Positions 53,046 to 61,748 of a DNA stretch of 64,000 nucleotides are shown here, piece after piece. The notes beneath the pieces are model-generated. The model saw only the letters and a list, made by a program, of their open reading frames with translations, was not told where the DNA came from and made no database searches. This DNA is from Clostridia bacterium. GTDB taxonomy: Bacteria > Bacillota > Clostridia > Oscillospirales > Acutalibacteraceae. The stretch's first letter is position 1. Each line of letters begins with the position of its first letter. The position numbers and the translations under genes were made by a program. Where the stretch lies: NCBI GenBank assembly GCA_017452785.1, contig JAFTLT010000022.1, forward strand, positions 1 to 64,000. Direction: 5' to 3'.

Positions 53046-53093
53046 TGGCCGCAGATCATTTCATCAAAAAGAGACTAAAACCCTTCAGGGATT

Positions 53094-53127
53094 TGCCGAG
53101 TGTTCTAAGGACACTCGGCAGTTTTAT
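53094..53127 (+). terminator. Terminator after the queG-like gene
   Basis: TGCCGAGTGT pairs with ACACTCGGCA and is followed by GTTTTATT. Confidence 0.8.
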
Positions 53128-53128
53128 T

Positions 53129-53225
53129 CGCCTTATGGCGAGTGATATTGCTTTGCAGTGATATTATACCATGCATAGTTATATTGCTCTTCGGTCAGTT
53201 TTGGTGAATAAAATATCACTTGCTA
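53129..53225. repeat. Multi-hairpin repeat, short copy
   Basis: CGCC ttat GGCG, then GAGTGATATT (twice, about 53140 and 53157) with AATATCACTTGC near the far end. Layout matches 23332-23577, where the units read AAGTGAAGTT and AACTTCAC; pairing is preserved while sequence differs. Confidence 0.6.
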
Positions 53226-53280
53226 TTCGGAAATGAAAGGTGTATTTGCTCACTACCAAAGGTTAAAGTGTAAAAAAATG

Positions 53281-53318
53281 AGAGGCAATACGGTTTTGTC
53301 CGCATTGCCTCTTTTTGT
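53281..53318 (+). terminator. Plus-strand terminator hairpin
   Basis: GAGGCAATACGG pairs with CCGCATTGCCTC (one mismatch) and is followed by TTTTTG. Confidence 0.75.
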
Positions 53319-53362
53319 ATCGTAAAACCACGCATCTAATGCGTGGTTTTACGATACAAAAA
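53312..53362. repeat. Perfect 24 bp palindrome
   Basis: The arms TTTTTGTATCGTAAAACCAC-GCAT and the exact inverse surround a three-base loop CTA. It joins the plus-strand terminator and the tRNA terminator, each of which uses one arm as its T run. Confidence 0.9.
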
Positions 53363-53364
53363 GG

Positions 53365-53396
53365 ATGCGTGTTCAAATTCCTTATGAACACGCATC
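53365..53396 (-). terminator. Terminator of tRNA-Leu
   Basis: On the minus strand GATGCGTGTTC pairs with GAACACGCATC and CTTTTTG follows at 53356-53363. Confidence 0.85.
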
Positions 53397-53397
53397 A

Positions 53398-53482
53398 TGG
53401 TGCGAGAGACGGGACTTGAACCCGTACGAGCTGCCCCACACGCCCCTCAAACGTGCGCGTCTGCCGATTCCGCCACTCTCGC
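53398..53482 (-). tRNA. tRNA-Leu (anticodon GAG)
   Basis: Minus-strand gene of 85 bases. Acceptor arms GCGAGAG/CTCTCGC, long variable arm typical of leucine tRNAs, anticodon loop TTGAGGG with GAG, T arm GGGTTCAAGTCCC, discriminator A and encoded CCA. It reads CUC and CUU codons. Confidence 0.95.
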
Positions 53483-53513
53483 ATATTCACTTCACTCCCT
53501 CGAGTGCTTGTAT

Positions 53514-53542
53514 ACTATATCACTTTTGTTTTCACTTGTCAA
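53514..53542 (-). promoter_or_regulatory. Promoter of tRNA-Leu
   Basis: On the minus strand TTGACA, a 17-base spacer, then TATAGT, 32 bases before the tRNA. Confidence 0.85.
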
Positions 53543-53680
53543 GACTTTTTTTGAAGTTTTTTCGTGATTTTTGTCTTTTATTTTATTTTACTGCTGATTT
53601 TGTAAATATTGCCATGCAAACTCTTTATTTTAGTGACGTCTTATGCTATAATCTGTAAAAAATAACTAAGGAGAACGCAT

Positions 53681-54628
53681 ATGCATTTAATAAAGGCAGA
53701 TAAGACTCACTATCAAGGGCAAGCTGACCCGTACATATTAAAAAGCGGTGGCAGATATTATATTTATGTAACAGGACACGATGCTGTTTATGCCTATGAA
53801 TCGGATAATCTTTTTGATGGCTGGAGCTATTACGGTAAGGTTATGACTATGGAAGATCACAGCTCTTTCTGGGCACCGAGTGTAATTGAGCTTGACGGCA
53901 AGTTTTATATGTATAATTCAATTGAAATCTATAATGATACTCCCGATAAAGGGGGCCATAGGGGAGCGATGCATGTCAGTGTTGCTGATAATCCTTTAGG
54001 GCCTTTTATGGGTACTAAGCAGATTCTGCATCCCTTTTCAATTGATTCACACATTGTTAAGAATGAAGCAGGTCTTTTTCTCTTTTATTCGGCTAACAGA
54101 TTTGAAGGGGAGCGTATCGGTACCTGTATATATGTTGATAAAATGCTTGATCCCTACACTCCGGCGGGGGAGCCTGTGCTTGTTGTTGAGCCTACTCTTG
54201 ATGAAGACATCTACAGACGTGACCGTTATAAAAAGGGTCAGCACTGGCATACAATTGAGGGCGCCTTCTATTTTAAAGAGGGTGACTGGCAATATCTTAT
54301 GTATTCCGGTAACTGCTTTGAGCAGCCCACATATTATATCGGATACGCAAGAGCAAAAACAGATGAAACTGACCTGACAAAAATTAAATTCGAGAAGTAT
54401 CCCGATGATAACACCTATCACCCGGTGCTCAGCGCCAATGAATTTGAAGAGGGAACAGGTCACCATTCCATGATCAAAGAGGACGGTCAGTGGTACGCAG
54501 TTTATCATGCCCGTGACTATGATAATGATGACGGAGCTAGTGCTTTTGATGCACGAAATGCCCGAATCTGTAAGCTGAATGTCAGTGACGGCATAATCAC
54601 TGCCGAGCGCTATAAAGATCATATATAA
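53681..54628 (+). CDS. GH43-type glycosidase
   Basis: Five-bladed propeller glycosidase of family GH43, 315 residues, without a signal peptide, so likely acting on imported oligosaccharides. The catalytic base Asp is in GQADPYIL (about residue 17), the pKa-modulating Asp in SIDSHIVKN (about 124), and the acid Glu in HTIEGAFYFKEG (about 189). Arabinosidase or xylosidase activity is usual in the family; the exact one is unknown. GPH symporters at 38 and 62 kb could supply substrate. Confidence 0.88.
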   Translation: MHLIKADKTHYQGQADPYILKSGGRYYIYVTGHDAVYAYESDNLFDGWSYYGKVMTMEDHSSFWAPSVIELDGKFYMYNSIEIYNDTPDKGGHRGAMHVSVADNPLGPFMGTKQILHPFSIDSHIVKNEAGLFLFYSANRFEGERIGTCIYVDKMLDPYTPAGEPVLVVEPTLDEDIYRRDRYKKGQHWHTIEGAFYFKEGDWQYLMYSGNCFEQPTYYIGYARAKTDETDLTKIKFEKYPDDNTYHPVLSANEFEEGTGHHSMIKEDGQWYAVYHARDYDNDDGASAFDARNARICKLNVSDGIITAERYKDHI

Positions 54629-54630
54629 TT

Positions 54631-54685
54631 AAAAGGGGACCGGTTCTCTGTGCATATTACACAGATGCAACCTGCCCTTTTAAAT
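54631..54685 (+). terminator. Nested hairpin after GH43 gene
   Basis: AAAAGGG pairs with CCCTTTT, inside it CCGGTT with AACC, and inside that CTGTG with CACAG. Probably a terminator with an unusual stacked stem. Confidence 0.6.
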
Positions 54686-54746
54686 GTAATGTTATCAATG
54701 ACCTGATAAAAAACTCTTAATATTTATTCAAAATTCCCGTAAACTA

Positions 54747-54775
54747 TTGATAAAATTTGAGTAATGGTATAAAAT
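54747..54775 (+). promoter_or_regulatory. Promoter of lipase-like gene
   Basis: TTGATA, a 17-base spacer, then TAAAAT, 30 bases before the start. Confidence 0.65.
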
Positions 54776-54805
54776 GGTTGCATAAAAATTAAAGGAGAAA
54801 TCAAA

Positions 54806-56587
54806 ATGAAAAAAATCAAACAAACCATTTGTCTCATTCTTGCGGTGATTATGGTTATGTCATCGTGTATGCTCGTGTCATCTGCTGCAGATGAAAAGAC
54901 TGCTTATGTGGCTGACTATGACACAGAAACTCCCGTAGTTATTGTTCACGGTATGAGCCAGAATAACACCTATCTCGTTGACGAAAACGGCAACTGGGCA
55001 AAAGATGATGACGGCAAATATATTACTGCATGGCCTCTTAAGATAGAGATTTCAGCACTGCTTAAAAATGCTCTGCTTCCTCTTCTCGGTGCTATCGTTA
55101 CAAGAAAAGACTGTGGTCTTGCTGCAGCTCTTGATAAGTCAGCACGTGAGGCTCTTTGGGTTATTGAAAAGGATAATAAGGGTAACTATGTTAAAAATAT
55201 TGAAGTGCCCTGCTATGAGTGCCCCATGAGTGAGCTCAGCCCCGAAGTGAAGGAAGAATACTATAAATTCCTTCCTATTCAGGAGCTCAGCCAGATTGTC
55301 GGTGAAGATAATGTATTCTACTTCGGTTATGATTCACTGGGTGATGTTAATGCAATTACTGAGCATCTCAACTACTACATTCATAATGTTGTTATGCCTC
55401 AGACAGGTGCAAAGCAGGTTAAAATCTGCTCGATCAGCCTTGGTGGTACCATCGCAATCAAATATCTTGAAGATTATCCCGAAGATTATAATCTTATAAA
55501 GAAGGTTGTTTTTGTTGAACCTGCACTTGACGGCTCAAACATTATCGGTGACCTTTTCATTGATAACCTCAGCTTCTATTCAGATGAAGATCTTTATGAA
55601 AATGTGCTTGTAGGTCTTTTTGGTGAAACTCCCGTTGCTTACCTTCTTAATATGGTGCTTCGCATTCTTCCCAGAGATGTGCTTATGAATGCTCTTAGAG
55701 GTCTTGCAACAGGTCTTGTTGACCATGCACTGCGTCCTTCAACAATTCTTTGGGCTCTTTGTCCCACTGCTTATTATGAAGAAGCGAGAGCTAAGTGGCT
55801 TATGGATGAGGAGTATAAGGAAATCAGAGAACAGGTTGACGAATTCATGGCTGCAAGAGCAAACTTCAAGGATAACCTCTTTGAGCTTATGGAAACAGGC
55901 TGTGTTGTTGCTGACGTTGCTTGCTATGATGTTAACCTCTTCCCCGTCTGTAAGGACTATAAGACAACAAACGCTGACAGAGTTATCCATGCCGCTTCAA
56001 CCACAATGGGCGCAACCTTTGCAGATCTTGGCACAACTCTCGGTGAAAACTACAAGGCAGCCGGCACATACTGCAGCAACCCTGCTCATAACCACCTTTC
56101 ACCCGACGGCGTTGTTGACGCAACAACAGGTTACATTCCCTGCTCAACATGGTACTTCAAGGGTCAGGCACATGAGCTTCTTCCTCACAATGACGTTGCT
56201 CTTAAGCTTGCTATACGCATTATGACAGACAACAATATGGTTGATGTTTATTCAAACCCCGAAGCATATCCTCAGTTTAACAACGGCAGACTTACACGTG
56301 ATATCAATGCAAATCTTCTGGCTTGGGATGAAGCAGACAAGAGTAAGGTTTCAGCTGAAGATAAGGCTGCAATTGAAGCAGCTATAGCTGATGTAAATGC
56401 ACTTCTCAACGAAACTGTTGTTGATGTTGAGGCTTGGGCTGCAGCTGAAGAAAACCTTGAAAACGCTCTTGCAGCAGCAGGCGTTATTGAAGATCCCGAT
56501 CCTACTGTTATTGATAACACTCTCACAAGCATTCTCAGAAGCATGAACAGAGGTGTAAACAAGGTTTACGGCGCATTCCAGAAATAA
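54806..56587 (+). CDS. Secreted lipase-like alpha/beta hydrolase
   Basis: Exported protein of 593 residues with a signal peptide (KQTICLILAVIMVMSSCMLV, cleavage near SSAA). The N-terminal part has the VVIVHGMSQNN oxyanion loop and the nucleophile elbow CSISLGGT (about residues 212-219), where the usual first glycine is serine (SxSxGG). A later histidine lies in GQAHELLPHNDV. The last 120 residues are helical and alanine rich (DKAAIEAAIADVNALLNE). A lipase or esterase at the surface is likely; substrate unknown. Confidence 0.8.
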   Translation: MKKIKQTICLILAVIMVMSSCMLVSSAADEKTAYVADYDTETPVVIVHGMSQNNTYLVDENGNWAKDDDGKYITAWPLKIEISALLKNALLPLLGAIVTRKDCGLAAALDKSAREALWVIEKDNKGNYVKNIEVPCYECPMSELSPEVKEEYYKFLPIQELSQIVGEDNVFYFGYDSLGDVNAITEHLNYYIHNVVMPQTGAKQVKICSISLGGTIAIKYLEDYPEDYNLIKKVVFVEPALDGSNIIGDLFIDNLSFYSDEDLYENVLVGLFGETPVAYLLNMVLRILPRDVLMNALRGLATGLVDHALRPSTILWALCPTAYYEEARAKWLMDEEYKEIREQVDEFMAARANFKDNLFELMETGCVVADVACYDVNLFPVCKDYKTTNADRVIHAASTTMGATFADLGTTLGENYKAAGTYCSNPAHNHLSPDGVVDATTGYIPCSTWYFKGQAHELLPHNDVALKLAIRIMTDNNMVDVYSNPEAYPQFNNGRLTRDINANLLAWDEADKSKVSAEDKAAIEAAIADVNALLNETVVDVEAWAAAEENLENALAAAGVIEDPDPTVIDNTLTSILRSMNRGVNKVYGAFQK

Positions 56588-56840
56588 TTGGGAATTAGCA
56601 ATGAGCAATTGTGGTTGCGGATATACAGCTGACTAACAGCAAGGCTCTATCCGTAGAGCAAAAGCTTGAAGATTATCAATCTTAAATAAACGGCAGGTCA
56701 CTACCGAATCGGTAGTGACCTGCTGAATTTTATAATCGAGAGAGTTGATATTTATTCTTTACTTTTTTGCGAGTGAAATCTTACTTATAAGCAAATAGTG
56801 AATTGCGACCACAATTCATAATTCATCATTCATAATTAAC
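56588..56840. repeat. GTGGTCGCA element, copy B
   Basis: Starts GGAATTAGCAATGAGCAATT and GTGGTTGCGG, ends TGCGACCACAATT and AATTATG-type heptads in inverse orientation. Central hairpin GGTCACTACCG/CGGTAGTGACC at 56692-56722, blocks ATCAATCTTAAATAAACGG and GAGAGTTGATATTTATT shared with copy A. It fills the space between the convergent lipase and GNAT genes. Confidence 0.85.
56690..56724. terminator. Hairpin inside copy B
   Basis: GCAGGTCACTACCG pairs with CGGTAGTGACCTGC, a perfect 14-base stem around ATC-like loop sequence, between convergent genes. Confidence 0.7.
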
Positions 56841-57412
56841 ATATAGTAGTTATCAATATTTTCTCTTTCCCAATGCTCATGCTTGATAACCTTAAAGCCC
56901 AGTTTCTCGTAAAAAGCCACATTGACAGGATTTTGTGCTTCAAGACCTACGTTATATCCCTGAGCCATAATATCAGCAATGCCTTGCTTTATGAGCTTTG
57001 TGGCAATACCCTTGCCCTGATGTTCGGGAGAAACAAAAACAGGTGAGATAATATATGTGTTTTCAGGAAAAACTTTAACATCAAGGTGAGAATATGCCAT
57101 AAGTGTTCTTATTGTGTTGGGCCAGTAAAAGGAAAGAAAGACCCAGTTGGGGCAGAGCATAAAATCAAAGAATGTATATTCATTATGAGCTCTGCGCCAG
57201 ACGCAAATGCCCCTGTTTTCTTCGTCAACATAGATAAAATCATCCTGCCTGTTTGAGGTGGCAAGCCTTTCGAGCTGAAAATGATAGACATATTTTTTTC
57301 TTATCTTTTCATTTTTTGTTGCATAAGAATGGACAGGATCATTAACATAGCTTTCTGCTGCCATTCGGGCAAAGTATTTGAGTTCTTTTCGTGTCAGTTT
57401 CTTTTTATTCAT
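56816..57412 (-). CDS. GNAT acetyltransferase
   Basis: 198 residues. The acetyl-CoA motif A is SPEHQGKGIATKLIKQG (about residues 130-146) and motif B is NPVNVAFYEKLGFKVI. The N-terminal 100 residues are typical of GNATs acting on small molecules. Its last residues, IMNDEL with TGA, are written by heptads of the dispersed element, like those of RimO. It overlaps the preceding kinase-like gene by four bases. Confidence 0.85.
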   Translation of the reverse strand: MNKKKLTRKELKYFARMAAESYVNDPVHSYATKNEKIRKKYVYHFQLERLATSNRQDDFIYVDEENRGICVWRRAHNEYTFFDFMLCPNWVFLSFYWPNTIRTLMAYSHLDVKVFPENTYIISPVFVSPEHQGKGIATKLIKQGIADIMAQGYNVGLEAQNPVNVAFYEKLGFKVIKHEHWERENIDNYYMLIMNDEL

Positions 57413-58320
57413 AGCAATTTCTCCATATAATAATTTAATTTATCTGTTTGCTTTTTAACGAGCATATTCTTAATAGGGTGCCCTGATTTATAATAGTGCT
57501 CAATTTCTGTGAAAAGCTCATAAAAAGCCATTTTTTCAAGGCAGTTTTCGCTTAGTTGCTTCTTTCGGGCATACACTTCAAAAAGGTGCAGATGTTTTCC
57601 GTTAGCGTTATTAAGCTGATATAAATCATATTCGCTGTCAGCCCACATACAGCCGCAAGGGTCTATTACGGCTGTGACCTTGCACCGCTGTTTATTAACC
57701 ATAATATTCCACATGTTATAGTCACCGTGAATTAAGCATGCCTCTGTAATGGGGAGGTAAAATATTTTATCAAACTGTGTTACAGCCTTTTGCATAATGT
57801 TATAAGCGTACTCGGAAAGCTCGCCTTTATTTTTTAATTGCAGAGCCATATCAAGAATGGTTGCTGCTTTTTCTTTGTAGTATTCGTTCCATACTTCATA
57901 GCGTTTCTTACTGCCAACTTCACCGAAGCCGTCGGGACTTTTAACACTGTGAAAGGCAATAAGATTATCAATTACCTGATTTGCCAGCCTTTCTCTTTTA
58001 GCTTTTGAGAGATAAAATATATTTCCGCCGTTTTCACCCTCAAGATAATTCATAATGATAAAATCTTTGTCATATTCTTTGTTGGCTAAGTGGGAAAACA
58101 AAACCTTTGGCATGGGAAACAAAGAGTGCCTACCGAGAAGCTCAATTTGTGATATTTCACTTTGCATTACACCAGCGGATTTATAAACCTTAACTATTAT
58201 AGGTTCACTGTTTTGATAGTCAAATTTATACACATCGGCGTAATAACCGCCGCCTATGCGCTTGACAGAGTGGGGGAGCGAGCCGATTTCTTTATGTATA
58301 ATGTTTTTTAACACTTCCAC
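57409..58320 (-). CDS. APH/choline-kinase-like phosphotransferase
   Basis: 303-residue protein-kinase-like small-molecule phosphotransferase. The catalytic loop CLIHGDYNMWNIMVN (about residues 196-210) and the metal motif IDPCGCMWADSEYDL follow the APH order, and the N-terminal lobe has IVKVYKSAG. The DPG/DFG-like site is odd (DPCG). GTG start after AGGAGTGG. Coupled to a GNAT gene. Substrate unknown; it is probably a fructosamine or sugar kinase rather than antibiotic resistance. Confidence 0.8.
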   Translation of the reverse strand: MEVLKNIIHKEIGSLPHSVKRIGGGYYADVYKFDYQNSEPIIVKVYKSAGVMQSEISQIELLGRHSLFPMPKVLFSHLANKEYDKDFIIMNYLEGENGGNIFYLSKAKRERLANQVIDNLIAFHSVKSPDGFGEVGSKKRYEVWNEYYKEKAATILDMALQLKNKGELSEYAYNIMQKAVTQFDKIFYLPITEACLIHGDYNMWNIMVNKQRCKVTAVIDPCGCMWADSEYDLYQLNNANGKHLHLFEVYARKKQLSENCLEKMAFYELFTEIEHYYKSGHPIKNMLVKKQTDKLNYYMEKLL

Positions 58321-58426
58321 CTTTTACCACTCCTTGTATTGCTTTATATTTACACTATTGTATCATTAACATTATATTTTGTAAAGAAAAAATCAAAGCC
58401 GCCTTCTTTTGAAAGCGGCTGCAGCA

Positions 58427-59584
58427 TTAAACTAATTTTCCGTCTTTATAATAAAGTCTTGCAACTCTCTTTGTGAAATTGCAGATAACCTCATAATTAA
58501 AGCTGTTACTCATTTCGCCAAGCTCCTCGGCGGTGATGGTGCTTGAATTGCTTACACCCATAATTACGGCACGTTCTCCCACGCGTACACCGTCAATATC
58601 TGTAACATCCACCATTATCTGATCCATGCATACCTTGCCCACAACAGGAGCTTTTTTGCCTTTGATAAGCACATAGCCCTTGCCGGTGCAGCTTCTGCTG
58701 TAGCCGTCAGCATAGCCTATGGAAACAGTGGCAATAACTCTCTCTGAGGGAGCCTCATAAATATGACCGTAGCCTATCTTATAGCCTGCGGGAACAGTTT
58801 TGACATGAACCACGTGGCTGATAATTTCCATAGCAGGGATAAGGTTCAGCTTTGATTTATCCACTTCATCAGAGGGATAAAGTCCGTAAAGAAGCACACC
58901 CACACGGCACATATCATATTGCTTGCTCAAGGAAATTGTGCCTGCACTGTTGCAGATATGCTTTATAGGGGGATTAACGCCTCTTTCGCTGAGAAGATCT
59001 ATAAACTTGTCAAAAAGTGCTGTTTGCAGGGCAGCGTCGCTTTTATCTGCAGAGTCAGCACAGGCATAGTGGCTGAAAACGCCCTCAACAAAAATATTTT
59101 TAAGCTGTGCAATTTTCTTTGCCGTGTCAGCTCCTTTTTTATCGGGAGTCAGTCCTATCCTGCCCATACCGGTGTCAACTGCAATGTGCACCGAGGCTGT
59201 TTTGCCCTTTTCGGCAGCAGCCTTGCTCAGAAGCTCAGCATCACCAAGGTCATAGACAGTGGCAGTTATATCATTGTCGACCACATCTGAAAAACGGCGG
59301 GGGGGAATATAGGAAAGAGCGAGCACGGGCTTTGTAATGCCTTCACGTCTTACTTCGATTGCCTCATCAATGCTCGTAACACCGAAATAATCAATGTGAT
59401 CTTCAATTGTTTTTGATACGGGTACACTGCCGTGACCGTAGCTGTCTGCCTTGATAACGGCAAGCATCTTAACACCGTCAGAAAGGCATTTTTTTATTTC
59501 AAAAAGATTATGACTGATTGCGCTGAGGTTAATTTTTGCAACGCATCTGTAATAACTCTCGTTAATGATAGGGGATAATGTCAT
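58427..59584 (-). CDS. alr: Alanine racemase
   Basis: PLP enzyme that makes D-alanine for the cell wall, 385 residues. The PLP lysine is in AVIKADSYGHGSV (about residue 44), the partner tyrosine in GYADGYSR (about 275-282), CRVGVLLYGLYP and VCMDQIMVDVT follow. It has a consensus promoter and no operon partners. Confidence 0.96.
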   Translation of the reverse strand: MTLSPIINESYYRCVAKINLSAISHNLFEIKKCLSDGVKMLAVIKADSYGHGSVPVSKTIEDHIDYFGVTSIDEAIEVRREGITKPVLALSYIPPRRFSDVVDNDITATVYDLGDAELLSKAAAEKGKTASVHIAVDTGMGRIGLTPDKKGADTAKKIAQLKNIFVEGVFSHYACADSADKSDAALQTALFDKFIDLLSERGVNPPIKHICNSAGTISLSKQYDMCRVGVLLYGLYPSDEVDKSKLNLIPAMEIISHVVHVKTVPAGYKIGYGHIYEAPSERVIATVSIGYADGYSRSCTGKGYVLIKGKKAPVVGKVCMDQIMVDVTDIDGVRVGERAVIMGVSNSSTITAEELGEMSNSFNYEVICNFTKRVARLYYKDGKLV

Positions 59585-59919
59585 TATATTTACGACCTTT
59601 CGGAATTAGCTGTAACTATATTATTAGCATACAGTTTGATTATACTATTGCAAGATTGAATTGTCAAATGATATGGAAAAAATATATAATTATTTATTGT
59701 TTAATTCAGTGTACAGTTTATTGTTTATCCTGAATGTGGTATATGATGTTGGATTTTTAGCAAATGCAATACGAATGTTTTATTTTTACAGAATATTAAT
59801 ATTGTTTTATTATTCGCTTAACAACTGAAAGGCTCATTTTGTTTATCATTATATTATGTGAAATTTAGGTAATTTTAGCAATAAATTTACTGTATATAGA
59901 TTTTTATGGAGGTAATTTT
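59585..59919. other. Gene-free interval
   Basis: 335 AT-rich bases between divergent alr and the acyl-ligase gene. It holds the alr promoter; no clear plus-strand promoter, hairpin or repeat was found in the rest. Confidence 0.6.
59639..59667 (-). promoter_or_regulatory. Promoter of alr
   Basis: On the minus strand TTGACA, a 17-base spacer, then TATAAT, both exact, 54 bases before the start. Confidence 0.9.
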
Positions 59920-61524
59920 GTGACAAAAAAGATTAAATACTATCCTCATGAAGAAGTCAATTCAATTGTTGAAATTGCAGAGCGCTCAAAAAGACTTTAC
60001 GGTGACTCAGTTGCGTACATATATAAAGAGAAAAAACAAAGAGTAGAAAAGACATATAATGATCTCGTTTCCGACAGCAAAAAGCTTGCGCAGTTTCTTA
60101 TGAGACATAATTTAAAAACGGGTCATATTGCTCTTATCGGCAGCTCAAGCTATCAGTATGTTGTCAGCTACTATGCTGCTATGTATGCAGGTCTGGTTAT
60201 TGTACCTCTTGATAAAGAGTTGGTATTTGAAGATGTCTATGAGCAGATGGAAAGAGCAGATGTTGACTTCCTGCTCTACGATAAGAATTACAGTGATTAC
60301 GCTGAGCTTGTAAGCGAAAAAACAAATGGAGCTATGGGTATGTTCTGCATCAATGACCCCGTAGTTATCGAAGGTGAAGACCTTCCCTTGCCTGAAGTTG
60401 ACCCTGACAAGCTTTCAACTATAATATTCACCTCAGGCACCACAGGTAAGGGTAAGGGCGTAATGCTCACTCAGAGAAATATTGCCAGAAATGCTCTCGT
60501 AGGTGTGTCTCACGTAAAAGGCTATCACGAAAGTGATGTGTCTTTGTCAGTTCTTCCTATGAATCACGCCTATGAATGTATCGGTAACCTTTTTGTTATG
60601 GTGTACTTTGGTATTCCCGTATGCATCAGCAGTGGTATCAGACATATTGCTAAAGAGCTGAAGGAGTATAAACCGACAGCACTTTTTGTGGTTCCTCTTA
60701 TTCCGCAGATGCTTATTGACAGAGTCTGGTCAACAGCAAAAAAAGACGGCAAAGAGAAGAAGCTGAAAACCGGCATTAAGATTTGTAACTTTCTTAAGAA
60801 ATTCGGTATTGACCTTACAGATAAGATTTTGGGTGAAGTCAAGGCTGCTTTTGGCGGCAGACTCAGAATTTTAATTGCAGGCGGTGCACCGGTGTCTCCC
60901 TCACTTGTGAAATCATGCGAAGATCTTGGTATAAAGCTGGTTCAGGGATACGGACTTTCGGAATGCTCTCCCATTCTTGCAGTTAACTTCGATTATTTCC
61001 AGAAACCAAATTCTGTGGGCAAAATTGCAGAAGGCTGCGAAATGAAGGTAGTTGACGGTGAACTCTGGGCAAGAGGCGTTTCAGTGTCAACAGGATATTA
61101 TAATGACCCTGAAAACACTGCTGAAAATTTTGTTGACGGTTGGTTCAGAACCGGTGATATGGGTTATATTGACGAAGACGGATTTGTTTACATAACAGGC
61201 AGAAAGAAAAACCTTATTATTCTTGCAAACGGTAAAAATGTTGCACCTGAAGAAATAGAGGAGCTCATTTATCAAAAAATGCCATATGTCAGTGAGGTTA
61301 TTGTTTCTGCAAACGGGGATAAACTGCAGGCTGAACTCTACCTTAACGAGGAAATGCCTGAATACGATGAAAAAACGGCTAACGCAGATATAGCAAAGCT
61401 AAATTCGGAAATAGCTTTCTATAAAAATATTTCAGTTGTCACTTTCAGGAATGAGCCATTCCCGAAGACAACTACAAAAAAAATTATAAGAAGTGGGGCA
61501 AAAGAAGCATGTTTGAAAAATTAG
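59920..61524 (+). CDS. AMP-forming acyl-CoA/ACP ligase
   Basis: Adenylate-forming acyl ligase, 534 residues. P-loop FTSGTTGKGKGVMLTQRN (about residues 171-188), QGYGLSECSP (about 343-352), DGWFRTGDMGYIDEDGFVYITGRKKN (about 405-430) and the C-terminal catalytic lysine in FPKTTTKKIIR are present. GTG start after GGAGG. The acyl carrier protein gene overlaps its end by 16 bases, so it likely loads fatty acids onto that ACP rather than CoA. Confidence 0.9.
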   Translation: MTKKIKYYPHEEVNSIVEIAERSKRLYGDSVAYIYKEKKQRVEKTYNDLVSDSKKLAQFLMRHNLKTGHIALIGSSSYQYVVSYYAAMYAGLVIVPLDKELVFEDVYEQMERADVDFLLYDKNYSDYAELVSEKTNGAMGMFCINDPVVIEGEDLPLPEVDPDKLSTIIFTSGTTGKGKGVMLTQRNIARNALVGVSHVKGYHESDVSLSVLPMNHAYECIGNLFVMVYFGIPVCISSGIRHIAKELKEYKPTALFVVPLIPQMLIDRVWSTAKKDGKEKKLKTGIKICNFLKKFGIDLTDKILGEVKAAFGGRLRILIAGGAPVSPSLVKSCEDLGIKLVQGYGLSECSPILAVNFDYFQKPNSVGKIAEGCEMKVVDGELWARGVSVSTGYYNDPENTAENFVDGWFRTGDMGYIDEDGFVYITGRKKNLIILANGKNVAPEEIEELIYQKMPYVSEVIVSANGDKLQAELYLNEEMPEYDEKTANADIAKLNSEIAFYKNISVVTFRNEPFPKTTTKKIIRSGAKEACLKN

Positions 61525-61736
61525 TAGAAATTGTAAAAGACTATGTTGATATAGATGTGTCAACGGTTACACTTGAAAGCAATTTTATGATGGATTTCGG
61601 TGTTGATTCTTTCACACTTTCAGAAATTGCCTGTGCAATTGAAGATGAGTTTGATGTTGAAATTCCCGACCGTAAGGTTCACGAGCTTAAGACTGTTGGT
61701 GATGTTGTAAAGTTCCTTGAGGAAATCACAGAATAA
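61509..61736 (+). CDS. Acyl carrier protein
   Basis: 75-residue carrier protein. The phosphopantetheine serine lies in DFGVDSFTLSEI (about residue 36), slightly unlike the DSLD of the housekeeping AcpP. It overlaps the ligase gene, so the two are coupled. The Sfp-type transferase at 37.3 kb may modify it. It probably serves a dedicated acylation route and not general fatty acid synthesis. Confidence 0.92.
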   Translation: MFEKLVEIVKDYVDIDVSTVTLESNFMMDFGVDSFTLSEIACAIEDEFDVEIPDRKVHELKTVGDVVKFLEEITE

Positions 61737-61748
61737 AATAAAATTATC

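Noticed and set aside
53365-53658. 97-residue open frame
   Set aside because: It crosses the tRNA-Leu gene and its promoter on the opposite strand; non-coding by context.
57409-58320. Aminoglycoside resistance gene
   Set aside because: Only the general APH fold is visible, with an odd DPCG site and chromosomal context; no sign of an acquired resistance gene.
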